Below are positions 10,811-23,012 of a stretch of 64,000 nucleotides of DNA, piece after piece. Every line of letters starts with the position of its first letter. Position 1 is the first letter of the stretch. The notes under the pieces are model-generated. The model saw only the letters and a program-made list of their open reading frames with translations. It was not told the origin of the DNA and searched no databases. The position numbers were made by a program, and so were the translations under genes. The stretch is from Membranipora membranacea (Eukaryota > Bryozoa > Gymnolaemata > Cheilostomatida > Membraniporidae), in NCBI GenBank assembly GCA_914767715.1, contig OU612069.1, positions 29,867,579-29,931,578 of the forward strand, given 5' to 3'.

Positions 10811-13800
10811 CTATAATTGGAAAATATTCATCAGCGACAGACTTCGGATATCAGACACATCGACAGACTTCGGATATCAGACACAGTTACATTTATCATT
10901 TTAAGGTTTAGTAGGTTTAGTATTTCCATAATTGGGCAACATCTGCATGATGGACCGAAATTCATGCACAGGCCTACGTTTAGTATTTTTAAAGGAACAG
11001 CTAGCCCTTAAAAGCGTTCGGGATGGCGATCGCGGCAGTAGGCGGTTGTTAAGTGGGTGGGTGGGAAGCTAGGAAACTCCGTTTTTGCAATTTATCACTC
11101 TTTGAACTTTAGCACCTGTTTACAGCTCTTTTGCCTCATCTCAAAGAGTTCTAACCCTGTTTTTGAGATTCCTCATACCTTAAAACATACATCTATGTTG
11201 TCACATCAATAAAATAACACAAATGTGCAGACTTATTAATGGTTGTCTTCTCCTATGTCTGGGCATTTTCAGACACGGCACTTGTCGGAGCCTCGAAAAT
11301 GATTTATGTAAATTAAGGCTCGCTAGAAATGGTCCTTAGGCTATGTTATATGTGTTGATATGAGATTGTCTTCTTTTTTCCCTATATTTTCCCATGCTAA
11401 TTAAATAGTTGTCTTCCCATGACAATAAAATCTGACCGAAACGATAACTCCTAATAAAATATAACGAGTCTTATTCATTTTAAACAAGCTAGCAAAAGTG
11501 CCGTGTCTGAGAATATCCAGACATAGGAGAAGACAACCATTAATAAGTCTGCACATTTATGTTATTTTATTGATGTGACAACATACATGTATGTTTTAAG
11601 GTATGAGAAATCTGAAAAACAGAGTAAGAACTCTGTAGGATGAGGCAAAAGTGCTGTAAACAGGTGCTAAAGTTAAAAAAGTAACAAATTGCAAAAACGG
11701 AGTTTCCTAGCTTCCCACCCACCCCCTTAACGACCGCGATCGCCATCCCGAACGCTTTTAAGGGCTGGCTGTGTTTTGAGGCAGAAATGTGTATGGGTGA
11801 CCCAGTTTCATTTTTCGGGGCCAAATATTGGTATTTGAAGCTATCATTTGTATGCAGGATCCAATTTGGATTGAAGTGTTTAGTAAAGCAAAAAACATCC
11901 ACTGTTCATATCAAAGTATTCTCATGACGATGGATAAAAAACTAAATATACTCACGCAGGGACATTATTGAATGATATAACCGATTTCAAAGAGAAAAAG
12001 ACAGGGTCCAGAGTATGTTATCTCCCCTGTTACAAATTGACTTTTAAATATCTTTGCCTAAGCTACATTAAATTGGTACATGTCGGCGATAATGTCAGGT
12101 GTAAGTATAGCACTTTGTACCTGTCATAGGGAAATTAAGGCTAATGGATCATCGATATGAACATGGTTGTGTTTTGCTTTCCTAAACACTTTAATCCATG
12201 TAAATATGGGATTGGACTGACTTGGGCTCAAGCAAGTTTTTGGCTTATCGGCTCTTATTGGATCAACAAGTCTTCAAAGTGTGCTGCAACTAGGAATGAC
12301 TGCTAAGGACTAGAGAGTGCGGTATGCTGCTCAAAAGTGAGAATGCTTCTTATCAGTCGTTTATAGCCTAAGCCTGAGTAGGTAGGGCCTAATCAACAAT
12401 TCCCGTGATTGGCTGATACAGAGAAATCAACTTAATAACATCACACAAACATTAAACAATAAACCATAAAATTTTGCAGAGAACTCAATAGATTCAAAAT
12501 GATGATCCTCACCATCAAAACTTGATTTGAAGATTATGAGATCATCCATACAGAGGTGACCATCTTCCCTTCTACTAAGATGCGGAACTGCGTCGGTAAG
12601 AAGAGGGACTGCCTGGCTTGGTGATCTATTATCGAGCCTAGATATGGCAGCTGAACCCACACGGTTATCCCCTGTGAGGAGAAATGTTAATATTCACATA
12701 AGTATTTTCCATCATGCTTTTGCCGGAATTTACTGTTTTTAACACAAGGGCTATGGACAAAGCCGATTTGAACCCAAAATCTTACACCCTGTTCATGTAG
12801 ATCCCGTTATCACCAATGAGACCTTATTGGAATCTATCGAGTGCGTAACTCAGTTCTGAAAATGTTCTCAATTGTAATCATTAATAATAATAATAATAAT
12901 CATTCTTCAATGAAATCTTCCTGTGGATCATTTACCGCTCTCTGTATCCATACCATCGAGACATCTTGTTGATGCCAACTCTTGTTCCAATGAGTCAGGT
13001 GCATCATCATCAGTAGCCCCTGGATTATGTGTGTCCTTTACCATCAAGTGAACTGTTGAATGAATTAAGTCATTATTTTATTATGAAAACTGTACATTTC
13101 AGTGCCAATTAAAAAAAATTGAACCACCTTACAGTTAAATTAAGTCCTCAGTTGCTATTAATAATTCACACAAAGTATCAACACAGGAAAAGGACCATAT
13201 CTACTACACTGGTACTCTCAAAAGTTCATGGACACAAAACTAACACGAAATGCGCCAAACTCAAAAACATTCTGTTCAACAAACCTCCAGAACAGGCCTG
13301 TAGGACAACCATCTTTGGTTTGCCTTTTATAGCTGGGAAGTTCTTTGGTGAGAGAAGTCTGTAAATGTCTACAAGTTTGATGTGTTTGTGTTCATTTCCT
13401 TCTTTGGCAATGATTGTACCTGTGTCTCCATGGCTCATCATTACCAACACAAACATTCCCAGAGCTGAATGTACTGGTGTTCTTGTTCTGCTGTCTACAA
13501 GCTGTGTCTCATCGTGTATGGCCTGAACCATTTCCTAAGAATAAATTTAATAGGGCTGCTGTGTCAATGATGCGAACAACGATCTATTTTGTTGACATGA
13601 TGCTCGACCCAATATCAGTGAAAAACACAGCAAAATCCTTTCTCACTTAACAGATTATTTGTAGTTGATTGCCTGAAAATTAGGAGGTACTGTTGCGAGA
13701 AACCATATTCTGTTGAAAATATTGTTTAGAATTTAGTCAGATACCTTTGCATCCCAGTTTTTGTCACCGCTTAGTTCACTAATGATGAAGCCAAAGTTAG

Positions 13801-16800
13801 TGAACATGTGTTTCAGGTTGACAAAGTCATTCTCAGAGCCTCTTCTTTGTTCGGCCTTGACCGCTGATGATTCATCTCTGATATTGATTATCAGAACACG
13901 CCCTCTGGTAGGAGTCATTCTGTACACCTGCATATATCAAAGTGGTGACCATAATTAAGTGAAAAAACTTAATATCATATTTCCAAGTATACCCTTAATA
14001 CTTACTAACATTGTAATTGATACACATGTCAAATAATGATGATTTACGCAACAAAAAGAAAAAACATATCAAAATACTCCTCCAGTTTATAACTGTTACG
14101 CTCCTCACCTTTTCTTGAGCAGGTTTGATATATAGTGCAGTCTGGTAGACAGGAAGCATCTGAATGATTTCTTCCCCATCGTTTACGAGCTTGACAATTT
14201 TTCTGCCTCCTTCTGGTTTACTTTCTTCTATGTATTTTTTCAGCGTTTTTATCTCTGATTCTGTCAGTTTCTTACCTAGTAAATATGATTATAACATGCG
14301 TAAAGAACATACATGAACATTTTGGACAATTTTGAGGAGGAATTCCAAAAAGTCTGTATGGCATAATTATTGCGGCAAGTCCCTTTGACACTGCGATACT
14401 ATAATGGAAAACTAGGAACAGCCATAGTATTCTTACATGGTTGAAGAAGTGCATCGGGTATTCTCTTTGCTTCTTGACCGCAACTTGGTGATCTCACAGA
14501 TTTTCTACCTTTGGACATTGGTGTCATAGAGTTGTGAAGAAGGGCATCTATATCAAGATATGCTGGATTAGCTGTACCATGGAGAACACAGTGGGGACAG
14601 GGCATCTCTATTACAAACTTAGAAGCTGACCACGCTTCTTTTGCAACATCTTGCAGTTTTTTGAGGACTTTTGTCAACATCTCCCAGATGAGATTGATAT
14701 GTTCAGCACTTCCATCTACTCTTAGCTCCACTCTCTGATCTTCAATCTGGTGAATGAGTTGAACATCAACCTCCTGACCTAAGAACCTAGCCTCAGCACC
14801 ATTTCCATAGGGGAACATCTGATATGATTCTCTACTAAGAGCCTGTAAGAATGCGACAGTCATCTGGTTGAATGCATAGTCTGGGACTTTTAGCCCGTGA
14901 AATTTCATTGTTATGTGAAGTTTCACAGTAGCACTGTGTTCAACAAACGCGTGCTTTTGCATGAAGTAAGGCAGCAGATATGATTTAGACATTCCATTAA
15001 CGGTCACTGGTCCATAGATCAACATGAATTTCTTGAGAAGTGCAATCGCAACATTGAATGGGATACTAGTCTGGTCGGAGGATAAGAGGTTGAGCATTTT
15101 CTGGTGTTCTATAACCCTGTTACAAGCGAAGCTATCCATACTACTGCATGTAGCTGTTGAACTGTTGATAACAATCCTCTCCTGCATAGAATGGCTGTAG
15201 AGAATACTAATGAGCCTTGTGACGGCTGGAATATTGTGAAATATTATTTTGGATAAACATTCCCCATCATCAATCAACTCATCACTGTCATCATCATCAA
15301 TTCCTCTCTCACGACCATCCCCACCATCGCTGTCATTTGCCCTGCCAGGTCTGCTTTCGCCCATGTCACCTCTGTCACCACTATCTTCTCCATCAGAACT
15401 TGTACGGCATTCATCACTAACCCCACCATCACCAAACTCATCATCGTCACCACCCTCCCGACCATTTCCACCACGACCTTCATTGTCATCACTCGTTAGC
15501 TCAATTTGCATAGGTCTATCTAAATAGTCCGCGGTATAAACACCCTCCCTACCGTCTTCATCATAACCCTCACTGACCATGTTACCTCTGTCACTGTCAC
15601 TGTCACTGTCACTGTCACTGTCACTGTCACTGTCACTGTCACTCTCCTCACCATCACTATCATATTTCAGAATCATACCGGAGCGCTGCATGTAACCTAA
15701 AATAGCATTCAACACCCTTTGTCCGCGATTTGCAGGAAGTTTAGAAATCTGCAAGCATCCCTCATCTTTCTGTGCTGTGATAGTATTCATTTCCTTAATC
15801 CAGGAGGCTGGTAGCGTCTGCTTACTCTGACTTACACGCTGTATCAGCAAAGATTGCAGTTTACTAAGACCACTAGCAGCCCTGTTTTGGCCGTATCCTA
15901 TTTCAAAAATATGATCAACCTCAAAAATGTCCCGGGGGCCTTGCAACAATTTGATGTTTTTGGCGATGTCACTGTCTTCCAGTAATTCCTTACAAAGAAC
16001 TTGGATTGTATCGATGAGGCCTCTTTTCAGCTTGTCAAGCTCCTCTGTTGTATCAAATTTGTCGGAGTGAGTCAGAGCTAACAGGGGCTTCTCTACTTGT
16101 GGAGATACGAGCAGCAGGTGGGAGAGCCAGTCGAATACGACCCTTCTGGTAGCTTCCCGCTCCCCCGATTCTCGAACTCGCTTTCCATAGTCCTCTATAT
16201 CTACTACAACAATAGGAATGCAGTCTGTGCAGCATGTTACTTGATAGGCGTACTGATAAACATCGTCCCCGCCGAAATCAATGACCTTTGTTTGATGTTC
16301 CCTCTCATCACCTCCTAGTTGGATGGTCTGAAACTCGAATACAAGTGTCTTCTCAATGTCATTTACTATTTCTGGTTCAAAATCATTCTGCATCGCCTTG
16401 AGCAATGTTGTTTTCCCGGCCTCTTTCCTTCCCAACAAAACAACTGTAGACAGAGCAATTATTTTCTTTCCTTGTTCCAAATCCTGGTAGTACTGTTTTA
16501 TGTCTTCCATCCCTCCCTCACACACCGCATAAGGGGGCTCAGTTAGTTTCCTACAGCCTTCAGTCTCTAGATCCTGGATTGCTGAAGTAGCAATCCAAGA
16601 ATGAATCTGAGTCAGTGAAGAGTTATGGGATACATCGAGCCGTGTCAGACTCTTTAGATTTTCCATGCTAAAAACAACAAATTTACCATGACACTAATTG
16701 AACTACTTTATAGGATATGTATTGTCTTGTTGCTGTAGGCACCTAGCCAAATACCTCATTTAATTGACGTTCTTTTTACTAAGCATAAAGTTTATTTGCA

Positions 16801-16905
16801 ATATTTTACAGCTTATAAAGACATAGGGTCATAGAGTAAAGCATAGTAAAACACCTAACAAACCTTACCCCTTCAGCTCAGCTTGATAAACCCGACACCC
16901 CAGGT
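10133..16905 (-). CDS. LRR-Roc-COR-caspase fusion protein (ROCO-caspase), 5' end not found
   Basis: Exons read from the - strand are 16869-16905 (tentative), 14437-16667, 14109-14275, 13745-13927, 13285-13534, 12513-12671, 10704-10810 and 10133-10435 (stop at 10133-10135). Every junction has GT-AG and matching phase. Domains in order: end of an LRR (NLKSLTRLDVSHN), Roc GTPase, COR with an acidic insert, a Cys-rich segment, a linker, caspase p20 and caspase p10. Roc-COR modules bind GTP and dimerise; caspases are activated by being brought together. A natural inference is that Roc-COR or LRR sensing drives proximity activation of the attached protease, as in apoptotic or inflammatory platforms, but without a CARD or death-domain adaptor. 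The donor of exon 13285-13534 (GTTTGT) is weak. A foldback transposon sits in the intron between 10810 and 12513. LRR exons upstream of 16905 are expected but were not found. Confidence 0.85.
10997..11772. mobile_element. Foldback DNA element with about 280 bp inverted arms
   Basis: The arm 10997-11288 is repeated inverted at 11496-11772, sharing ends ACAGCYAGCCCTTAAAAGCG and the inner GACACGGCACTT-type block, around a 200 bp core. No transposase is present, so it is non-autonomous. A possible 8 bp target duplication (TTTAAAGG against TTTTGAGG) is imperfect. It lies in an intron of the caspase part of the ROCO-caspase gene. A weaker inverted pair lies outside it at about 11848-11915 and 12150-12220. 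Confidence 0.85.
12513..14275 (-). CDS. Linker, caspase p20 and start of p10 (four exons)
   Basis: Exon 14109-14275 encodes a basic-acidic linker (IKTLKKYIEESKPEGG). Exon 13745-13927 begins p20 with RGRVLIINI and has RRGSENDF, the position of the S1-pocket arginine and the R.GT..D block. Exon 13285-13534 has the catalytic His in MMSHGD and the catalytic Cys in QACSGG, matching the family QACxG pattern with Ser in place of Arg. Exon 12513-12671 carries the inter-subunit linker with possible cleavage aspartates (SRLD, LLTD) and starts p10 (DDLIIFKSSF). Both catalytic residues are kept, so this looks like a protease rather than a pseudo-caspase. All junctions keep phase. Confidence 0.9.
14437..16667 (-). 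CDS. Main exon: LRR end, Roc GTPase and COR domain
   Basis: A large internal exon, acceptor TTTTTAG at 16668-16670 and donor GTAAGA below 14437. Counting from the Met at 16666, the P-loop GRKEAGKT is at about 79-86, the switch II DFGG at 130-133 and the guanine-specificity motif THSDKFD at 199-205, so the GTPase looks functional. COR begins with LPASWIKEM and GMILKY, is interrupted by (SD)n and a long Asp/Glu/Gly/Ser-rich insert of about 120 residues, then resumes with IIFHNIPAVTRLI and YLLPYFMQ. CPHC and a later SPSC form a Cys-rich segment common after COR in invertebrate ROCO proteins. The GTP-binding motifs and COR assignment are visible in sequence; the signalling role is inference. Confidence 0.9.
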
Positions 16906-16924
16906 CTGAATTGAAAAGACACTG

Positions 16925-17045
16925 ATATTTACTATACGTGATAAAGTCAGATTTCTTGGCATCACAGTTGATGATGAACTAACTTTTCAAGAATATTGTG
17001 CAATCAGTAATAAAAGCAGCCTCCCAAAGGATGTAAATTGGTAAA
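16925..17045 (+). pseudogene. Small non-LTR reverse transcriptase fragment
   Basis: The + strand frame reads DKVRFLGITVDDELTFQE, like the VKxLGVxxDxxLxF block that follows the catalytic region in LINE reverse transcriptases, and soon ends in stops. No other part of the element is seen. Confidence 0.4.
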
Positions 17046-18190
17046 AGTTTTGAGTCTCTCAGTTCCAAGCCTCTCCCTTATATGAAACTTTCTATTAATG
17101 AAACCATTAAATAATATATTTTTAAGTTATTTGAAGGTTTCATTGTATATCTACTACCAAATTTATTTGGATTAATCTATGCAAGTGATAGGAAGTGCAT
17201 ATGGTAACTTTTTAAAGGCGCTCCAAGCTAGTCACCGAGCACCCTGGTATTGATGCTCCGATATACACCCAAACTAAGACACTTGCTCTCAGATTCATTC
17301 GTGAGTAGGACCGCTTTACAAATGACTTCTCAAATAAATCCCCATTAGGACGATACCGCATCATGAAATACAGAGGTGCTTGAGGCTGAGACCACTTTTT
17401 ACGAGATTGATTCAAACAATATACATTTTCAACTTTAACAACAGACACCTGATTTTTCTTTGTCATTGTCCTGTGCCAGTGTCTACACCCTGTTGAATGA
17501 CTTGTTTATCAGTGATTGTAATAAGTCAATCCATCCATATCTTTGGCATATTGTTAGGTCTGAGACTGTTCATCATCATTTTCTTTGATATCATTGATAT
17601 TGAGAACGTTTCATCATTCCCCAGGTAACCGTAAATTTTTAAAACCTGTTCAATTTTGGTTATCTAATAGTGCTTGATTGCCTGACCTTCACTGTTTTCC
17701 GTCATGCCAGTGGCATTCCACATCTAATAATGAAACTGAATACCTTCTATATAAACACTTCTGCATTTTTGTAGAATTATCAAAAAATCAAAAAAATGAA
17801 AAGGTGAACAGAAATAGGACAAAACAAAATAATAAGCAAGATGGGAAGTGATTTTTGAACAAAAACCATAGAAAAGACACGGAAAATAAGACAAGACATT
17901 GAGCATCAAAAATTGTCTTCATCTAATAGGTGCGTATTTCATGACACTACCACACATTACTGAGTTATAAATATCAGTGATGTATTGCATTGATATTGCA
18001 CTGTAGTTTCCTTATTTTAGTTCTACTTTTATTCTGTTCATCTATCTGCTTATTTGGTGTTCACCTTTGAATTTTATATTTTAACAATCAACATCCATAT
18101 ATTGTAGCCATAGGCGTATTTAATCTGTCTGGTCAACTCTCTAACAAAAAAAGCCCCGAGATGCGGAAAATTTTTTTTCAGGAGACAAGC
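17046..18190. other. Upstream side of the ROCO-caspase gene, unresolved
   Basis: The missing LRR exons would be expected here or further right on the - strand, but I could not find them. An 84-codon - strand frame at 17212-17466 (PNGDLFEKSFVKRSYSRMNL) looks somewhat protein-like but is unrecognised and shows no LRR pattern. Confidence 0.4.
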
Positions 18191-18193
18191 ATC

Positions 18194-18231
18194 TGTTAGA
18201 GACTCTAACAAATTTGTTAGAGTCTCTAACA
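18194..18231. repeat. Perfect 38 bp palindrome
   Basis: The half-site TGTTAGAGACTCTAACAAA is followed by its exact reverse complement with no spacer. A third partial copy of the half-site follows at 18232-18243. Confidence 0.9.
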
Positions 18232-18817
18232 AATTGTTAGAGTAGAGAATATATAACATAACCAGACAAACTCCAATGGTAAGTAAGTGACTTGTTGACC
18301 TCCAGGTTAAAGATTGGAAAATCAACATCATTCCCCAGAATAAATATGATGTATATAATGTTGTGTACTATGTCTGATCCAGCAGGTGCCCATGATGACT
18401 GCAGTGGGTCTGACTCTGAGGCTGTGTTGTGACCCACCATGATTGATAGCTATGACTATGATGGCCAAGTGGTGGTTCTGTGGGGTTCTGTTGACAGTCT
18501 CAATCAATCAACACAACAATAAAATCAATGAATCAACAACAAGCAATCAATCAACCACCAACATCATCATCAATAATGAAATGATGACCATGATGATGAT
18601 GATGAAAAAAAAAACAAAAACAGACAGGTGTGCTTGCTTTGCTTTGTTGCTAAATATGCATATTGATGAGAGGATTGGAGGGATAAAAGTCAAGGGACTT
18701 TCTGGGTAACAATATATACAGAGCAATACTCCAGAGATTTGGGTAGCATTAGGGTAGCATGAGGAAGTTTTTAGGGAGAAAAGATTTGCTCTATCTGTAT
18801 TTTCCTGTAACTTCGTT

Positions 18818-20707
18818 CAATGAACTCCCCCTTCCTCAGGAATAACAACACATAGGAATTGTGGGTGTGGCCTAGTGTGATGTCCTAGACAATTGGCCTA
18901 TTTAGTGTCCCTTATAATATAGGCTTAATAGATTAGGTCTATATAGGAATATTCGGATTTCCATTGTGTATGCCACTAAACAATAGAAAATAAACAATAG
19001 ACTCACTGCATCAAATAATATCAGGGCTTTCATTGGCTGAGAAGGTTCACTGCCACCAATTCAGAGCAGAGCAGATCGTGTTTCTAGGATTATTGAGGGG
19101 TAGTAAGCTGTATTTGATTCATAGCTGATCTCAATCAAATGGGTGTTTACTTGATAAAAAAAACCACATGTCTCTAAGTGCACTATGACTGAAGATATTT
19201 ATTGTGAAATTGTATCATTTGTGAAGTATTTTGAAGACACATTTTTGCTTTTGTGGCTTGCTATACCCAGCTCACATGGACAATGTTTTGGAAAAGTTAA
19301 ACATAGTTGATTACCTACAACATGCCCAGCAGGCAAACAGTTGTCTAAACTGAGTTGGAAAGAGGTTACCGGAAGAGGCTGAACACTGTTGCCATTTGTA
19401 TGCCATATGGACCGGTGGAAGAGGTTGCCAAAAAGGGAATTTTAGCAACCTCTTCAAGAAGTTAAATAGAGGTTTTATATCCCTCTCAGGGAAGGATATA
19501 TCAGGGATATTATTAACTGTCTCTATCCAAATTCAATATTAAGACTATATAGTTATATTAAATGTTATATTTTTTTTTCTAAAGTTTCCCAGAAGGCCTG
19601 TGGGAGAGGGAGTAAGAGGTACTGGCTGAGTGGGGTCTGTAGAAGGCTTCTGCCTTGCTAAGAGCATTTAGCCTTAGGCATTTCGATACCTAGCAAGAAT
19701 TATTAATTTATTTATTAATGTTCATTTCCTGACCATCACTTTTTGTGTTGAGTATTAAGTGGTGCCAGAAGCAATTAATTCAATCAATGGCCACGCATTT
19801 GCCCATTTCAAATTTCTTGGATGTGATACTGGTTCACAGGAATTAAATAAGGATGCTCATGTCTCATTTTATTACTTGGTGTCTGGATGTAAAGCTTTCT
19901 CAAAAACAAGCACTTCGCTAGGGGAGACAATTGCTACTTTGGTCTGCAAATTACATCGACCTAACTGTGACAACCATTTTTACACTCAGCCTAGACCTCT
20001 AGGATTGGTAAAGCAGTAAATGTGTACCATCGAAAACAATGGGGAGTAAACTGGTCTCATGCTGGAGCCACACTAATAGATGGTAAATACATTAATATTT
20101 AAGTGTTGGCTATGTGTTGTCAGTCCAGAAAAGTTATTTCTGCTACCGCCAATGGCAAGAAAATGGAGTATAAAAGCTTATATCTGTTGCTGGGAAATGG
20201 GGCTATCTGGATCCCTCTGGCATACCTATCAAAGACAGGTGATGTCAGAGGATATTGGCCAACAATATAGCTGCCCATTGGCAACCTCTACAGAAGGTTG
20301 CTGGCTAAACCTTGCCGGCTGGATGTGCTCTATCCAATGAGCATAGTTTGGGGCCCAAGAGACCACCCTAACTATATTTTCTGAGCCAAGAAAGCAATAA
20401 GCAACAAAATACACACGTGTATTGATGTTCACATAATCAATAACACTACTATCAGGTATATTGGGCAAGTGATGCAGCTGTAGAATGGTAGGGTAAGATG
20501 TTTACTTGAGATATAACTAATAGTCATGAACTCTTTTGTAAGGAATATGGGCTTATTAGCCATTTTATTTCATAGATGTAATATTGATTTCATCACTTGG
20601 CGGCCATTTTGATTTCAACAAATGTCTCAGACATAGCTCAAGCGATACTGTTTGCTGATTGGTCAATATTATCCTGTTGTTATTCCTGAGGAAGAGGGAG
20701 TTCATTG
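18818..20707. mobile_element. TIR DNA transposon with a 7-8 bp target duplication
   Basis: The left end CAATGAACTCCC(C/T)CTTCCT is found inverted at the right end, with about 35 bp of matching terminal repeat. CTTCGTT flanks both sides (18811-18817 and 20708-20714). The + strand frames at 19759-20019 and 20080-20340 lie inside but match no transposase that I recognise. An 8 bp class target duplication suggests hAT or P superfamily. Confidence 0.75.
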
Positions 20708-21085
20708 CTTCGTTGCATCCCAAAGTATTAATTAAGATGACCTTGGAATGTCAATAGACAACAAAAAGTCTAATGGTTTCATATCAAAATTTTACTTTTA
20801 TGTCCAGTGGCAAAGAGAGGACAACTAATAATTATAACAGAAAAAGAAGACAATTCCTCATTACTTGATTCGAGTGTTATATCCTTCCTATTTTGTGTAT
20901 GACTTGCTTTACCTGGCTATAGAAACTTATAGCAGGTGTTTATTACTGTCTTGTAACTGTGGCTAATATTTTTAGAACTAAAATATTTACGAGCAACTAT
21001 AAAAACTTATAGTGCACAAATTTTTATATAACTACTTGTTTGAGATTATATGAACATATAACTCGATTGGGTATTGACTTTGGTA

Positions 21086-21330
21086 CAGCCTCGATGCAAA
21101 AACTATCAACAAACTCTGATATTCCAGAAATCCTCCTTAGATCGATATTTAGTTTCCGAGATTATATCCGTTTTTAGCCTCGATGCAAAACTATCAACAA
21201 ACTCTGATATTCCAGAAATCCTCCTTAGATCGATATTTAGTTTCCGAGATTATATCCGTTTTTAGCCTCGATGCAAAACTATCAACAAGCTCCGATGTCC
21301 CAGAAATCCTCCTTAGATCGATATTAAATA
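21086..21330 (+). repeat. About 88 bp tandem repeat, 2.7 copies
   Basis: Units start with GCCTCGATGCAAA at 21088, 21177 and 21265 and include CTCCTTAGATCGATATT. The third copy is truncated. Two overlapping open frames across it come from the repeat. Confidence 0.9.
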
Positions 21331-23005
21331 AACATTACACAGAAATAAGTATTCTGAATATTTATTTTGGGTGTTTTTATTTGCTTAACTGCAATACTGG
21401 CAAAACAAAGCCTTACTTTTCTCTAAAATTGTATTAACACTAATGTAAAGGTTTGTTACACAATGACAAGTGTTGATTGTCACTCTAAGCATTACTGGAA
21501 TAAAACAGAATATATATATACATATTGACAAGGTAAGAAATAATAGACAATACAAATACAAAACAATAGTGAGTACTAAGATAAATGTCTGAGCCAGTTA
21601 GTATACTTTGTTTAATGTCAAAGGGGGATAACCACTGTTTATTTGCTCGATACCACACGAGGGTGGAACATTTTTCCCAACACTCTAACCATCCTTGCCT
21701 CTAACATTTACTTACTGTTAAATCAATATATCTACAAATATCGGTTGGTTCAGATAAATTCACAGTAAATTAAATGCAATTTTTCCCCAAGATTGGGGCT
21801 GAGCATTGCAATAGATATTTTTCCCTTTGGCATTACATTAGTCTATGAGCATTGTTCAATGAACATGAAGTGACTTGCACGGTATGAGCAGAACAAGATT
21901 TTGGTATCGGAAGCAGGACTGGAAATGTTTGAAAGAAAAGATTATGTATGTAAATCATTGCAATGACAGCGCATTTAATTCATTGTGATGCATTACAGTT
22001 TAAAACAATCTGCTAAACTGTAAAGACCATCGATTTTCAGAATAGTATGCTGACACCATCCTCAAACCGAATAATTGGCAACGCATTTTGCCTCTTTTAG
22101 ACTCAAATGGGATCTACCATGATATCATAAAGATTCTGCCTAAATTGCCCTACTTATCCATCTTCGCTGTTTTATGATAATGATTTAGAGTGTCTAATAG
22201 ACGTCTCCCTTTGAATCATTGTACGCCAACTCACTCTCATCTCAGTCAGCCTCTGCCACCGATTTGTCGGTTGGAACTATTTTCCGTTGTAAGTTCTTGA
22301 AATTACATAATTTATGAGGTGATGCAGTAGTTAGGGTTTTACATTAGACACATTGGTTATCCAAGTAAGTTTACCAACATATTCGTATGCCATATCAACA
22401 TTTATTGTAAATTGTGCACTTTTAAGTGGTAAATTTCCTGATTATTGTAAATGTGCACAAATATCACCAATACCAAAAGTTGCCCGACCCAAAAACTTTT
22501 GAAGGTTTTTGTTACTTTTTGCTGGGAATCAAACTTCTTGCTTGTTGTGTGTTTAGAGGAAAACATAATCGTAATTTCTTTTTAATACTCCTTTTATTTC
22601 ATAACACGTCTTGTGAGACTGTTAAACACAGTCAAAGTCATATGCCAGCGCCAGTACGGAGCTGCTGTCTTAACACAAAACGGCCAGATGGACTGCAGAG
22701 AGGGCAGAGAAAATTAGGCAGCAGAAAGCAAGACCTGCAGATTGTTTAATACTCAATGATGTTGAAAAAGAGAGAATCGACAGACATACCCAGAGGTGTA
22801 CCGCTAAAAAAAGGCCTTAGCAAGCGCTATACCTGAAATCTTGCTGTACCTCAAAACCCAGAAGCTGTTGTCATGATCGTACATCATCTCAGAACACATT
22901 CACTGGTTATGGACATGTGCTCTTGACACAATTTTCCCAACATAGTGTCAGGAGCCTTTTTGTAACTCCTGACAAATACCATAGTTATTATACTGATATT
23001 TATTA
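21331..23005. other. Unannotated intergenic sequence
   Basis: AT-rich. A 107-codon + strand frame at 22426-22749 has no recognised domain. Nearby Lys/Arg-rich short frames around 22680-22800 could be debris of a coding sequence, but nothing is firm. Confidence 0.4.
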
Positions 23006-23012
23006 GTGTAGG

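Noticed and set aside
13119-13958. + strand ORFs opposite the caspase exons
   Set aside because: Antisense shadows; the - strand frames have splice sites and catalytic motifs.
15249-15527. + strand Ser/Pro ORF and second - strand ORF over the acidic tract
   Set aside because: Other-frame readings of the (SD)n coding repeat in the ROCO exon.
17212-17466. 84-codon - strand frame as an upstream exon of the ROCO gene
   Set aside because: No LRR pattern, no supported splice sites, and no recognised family; noted only as unresolved.
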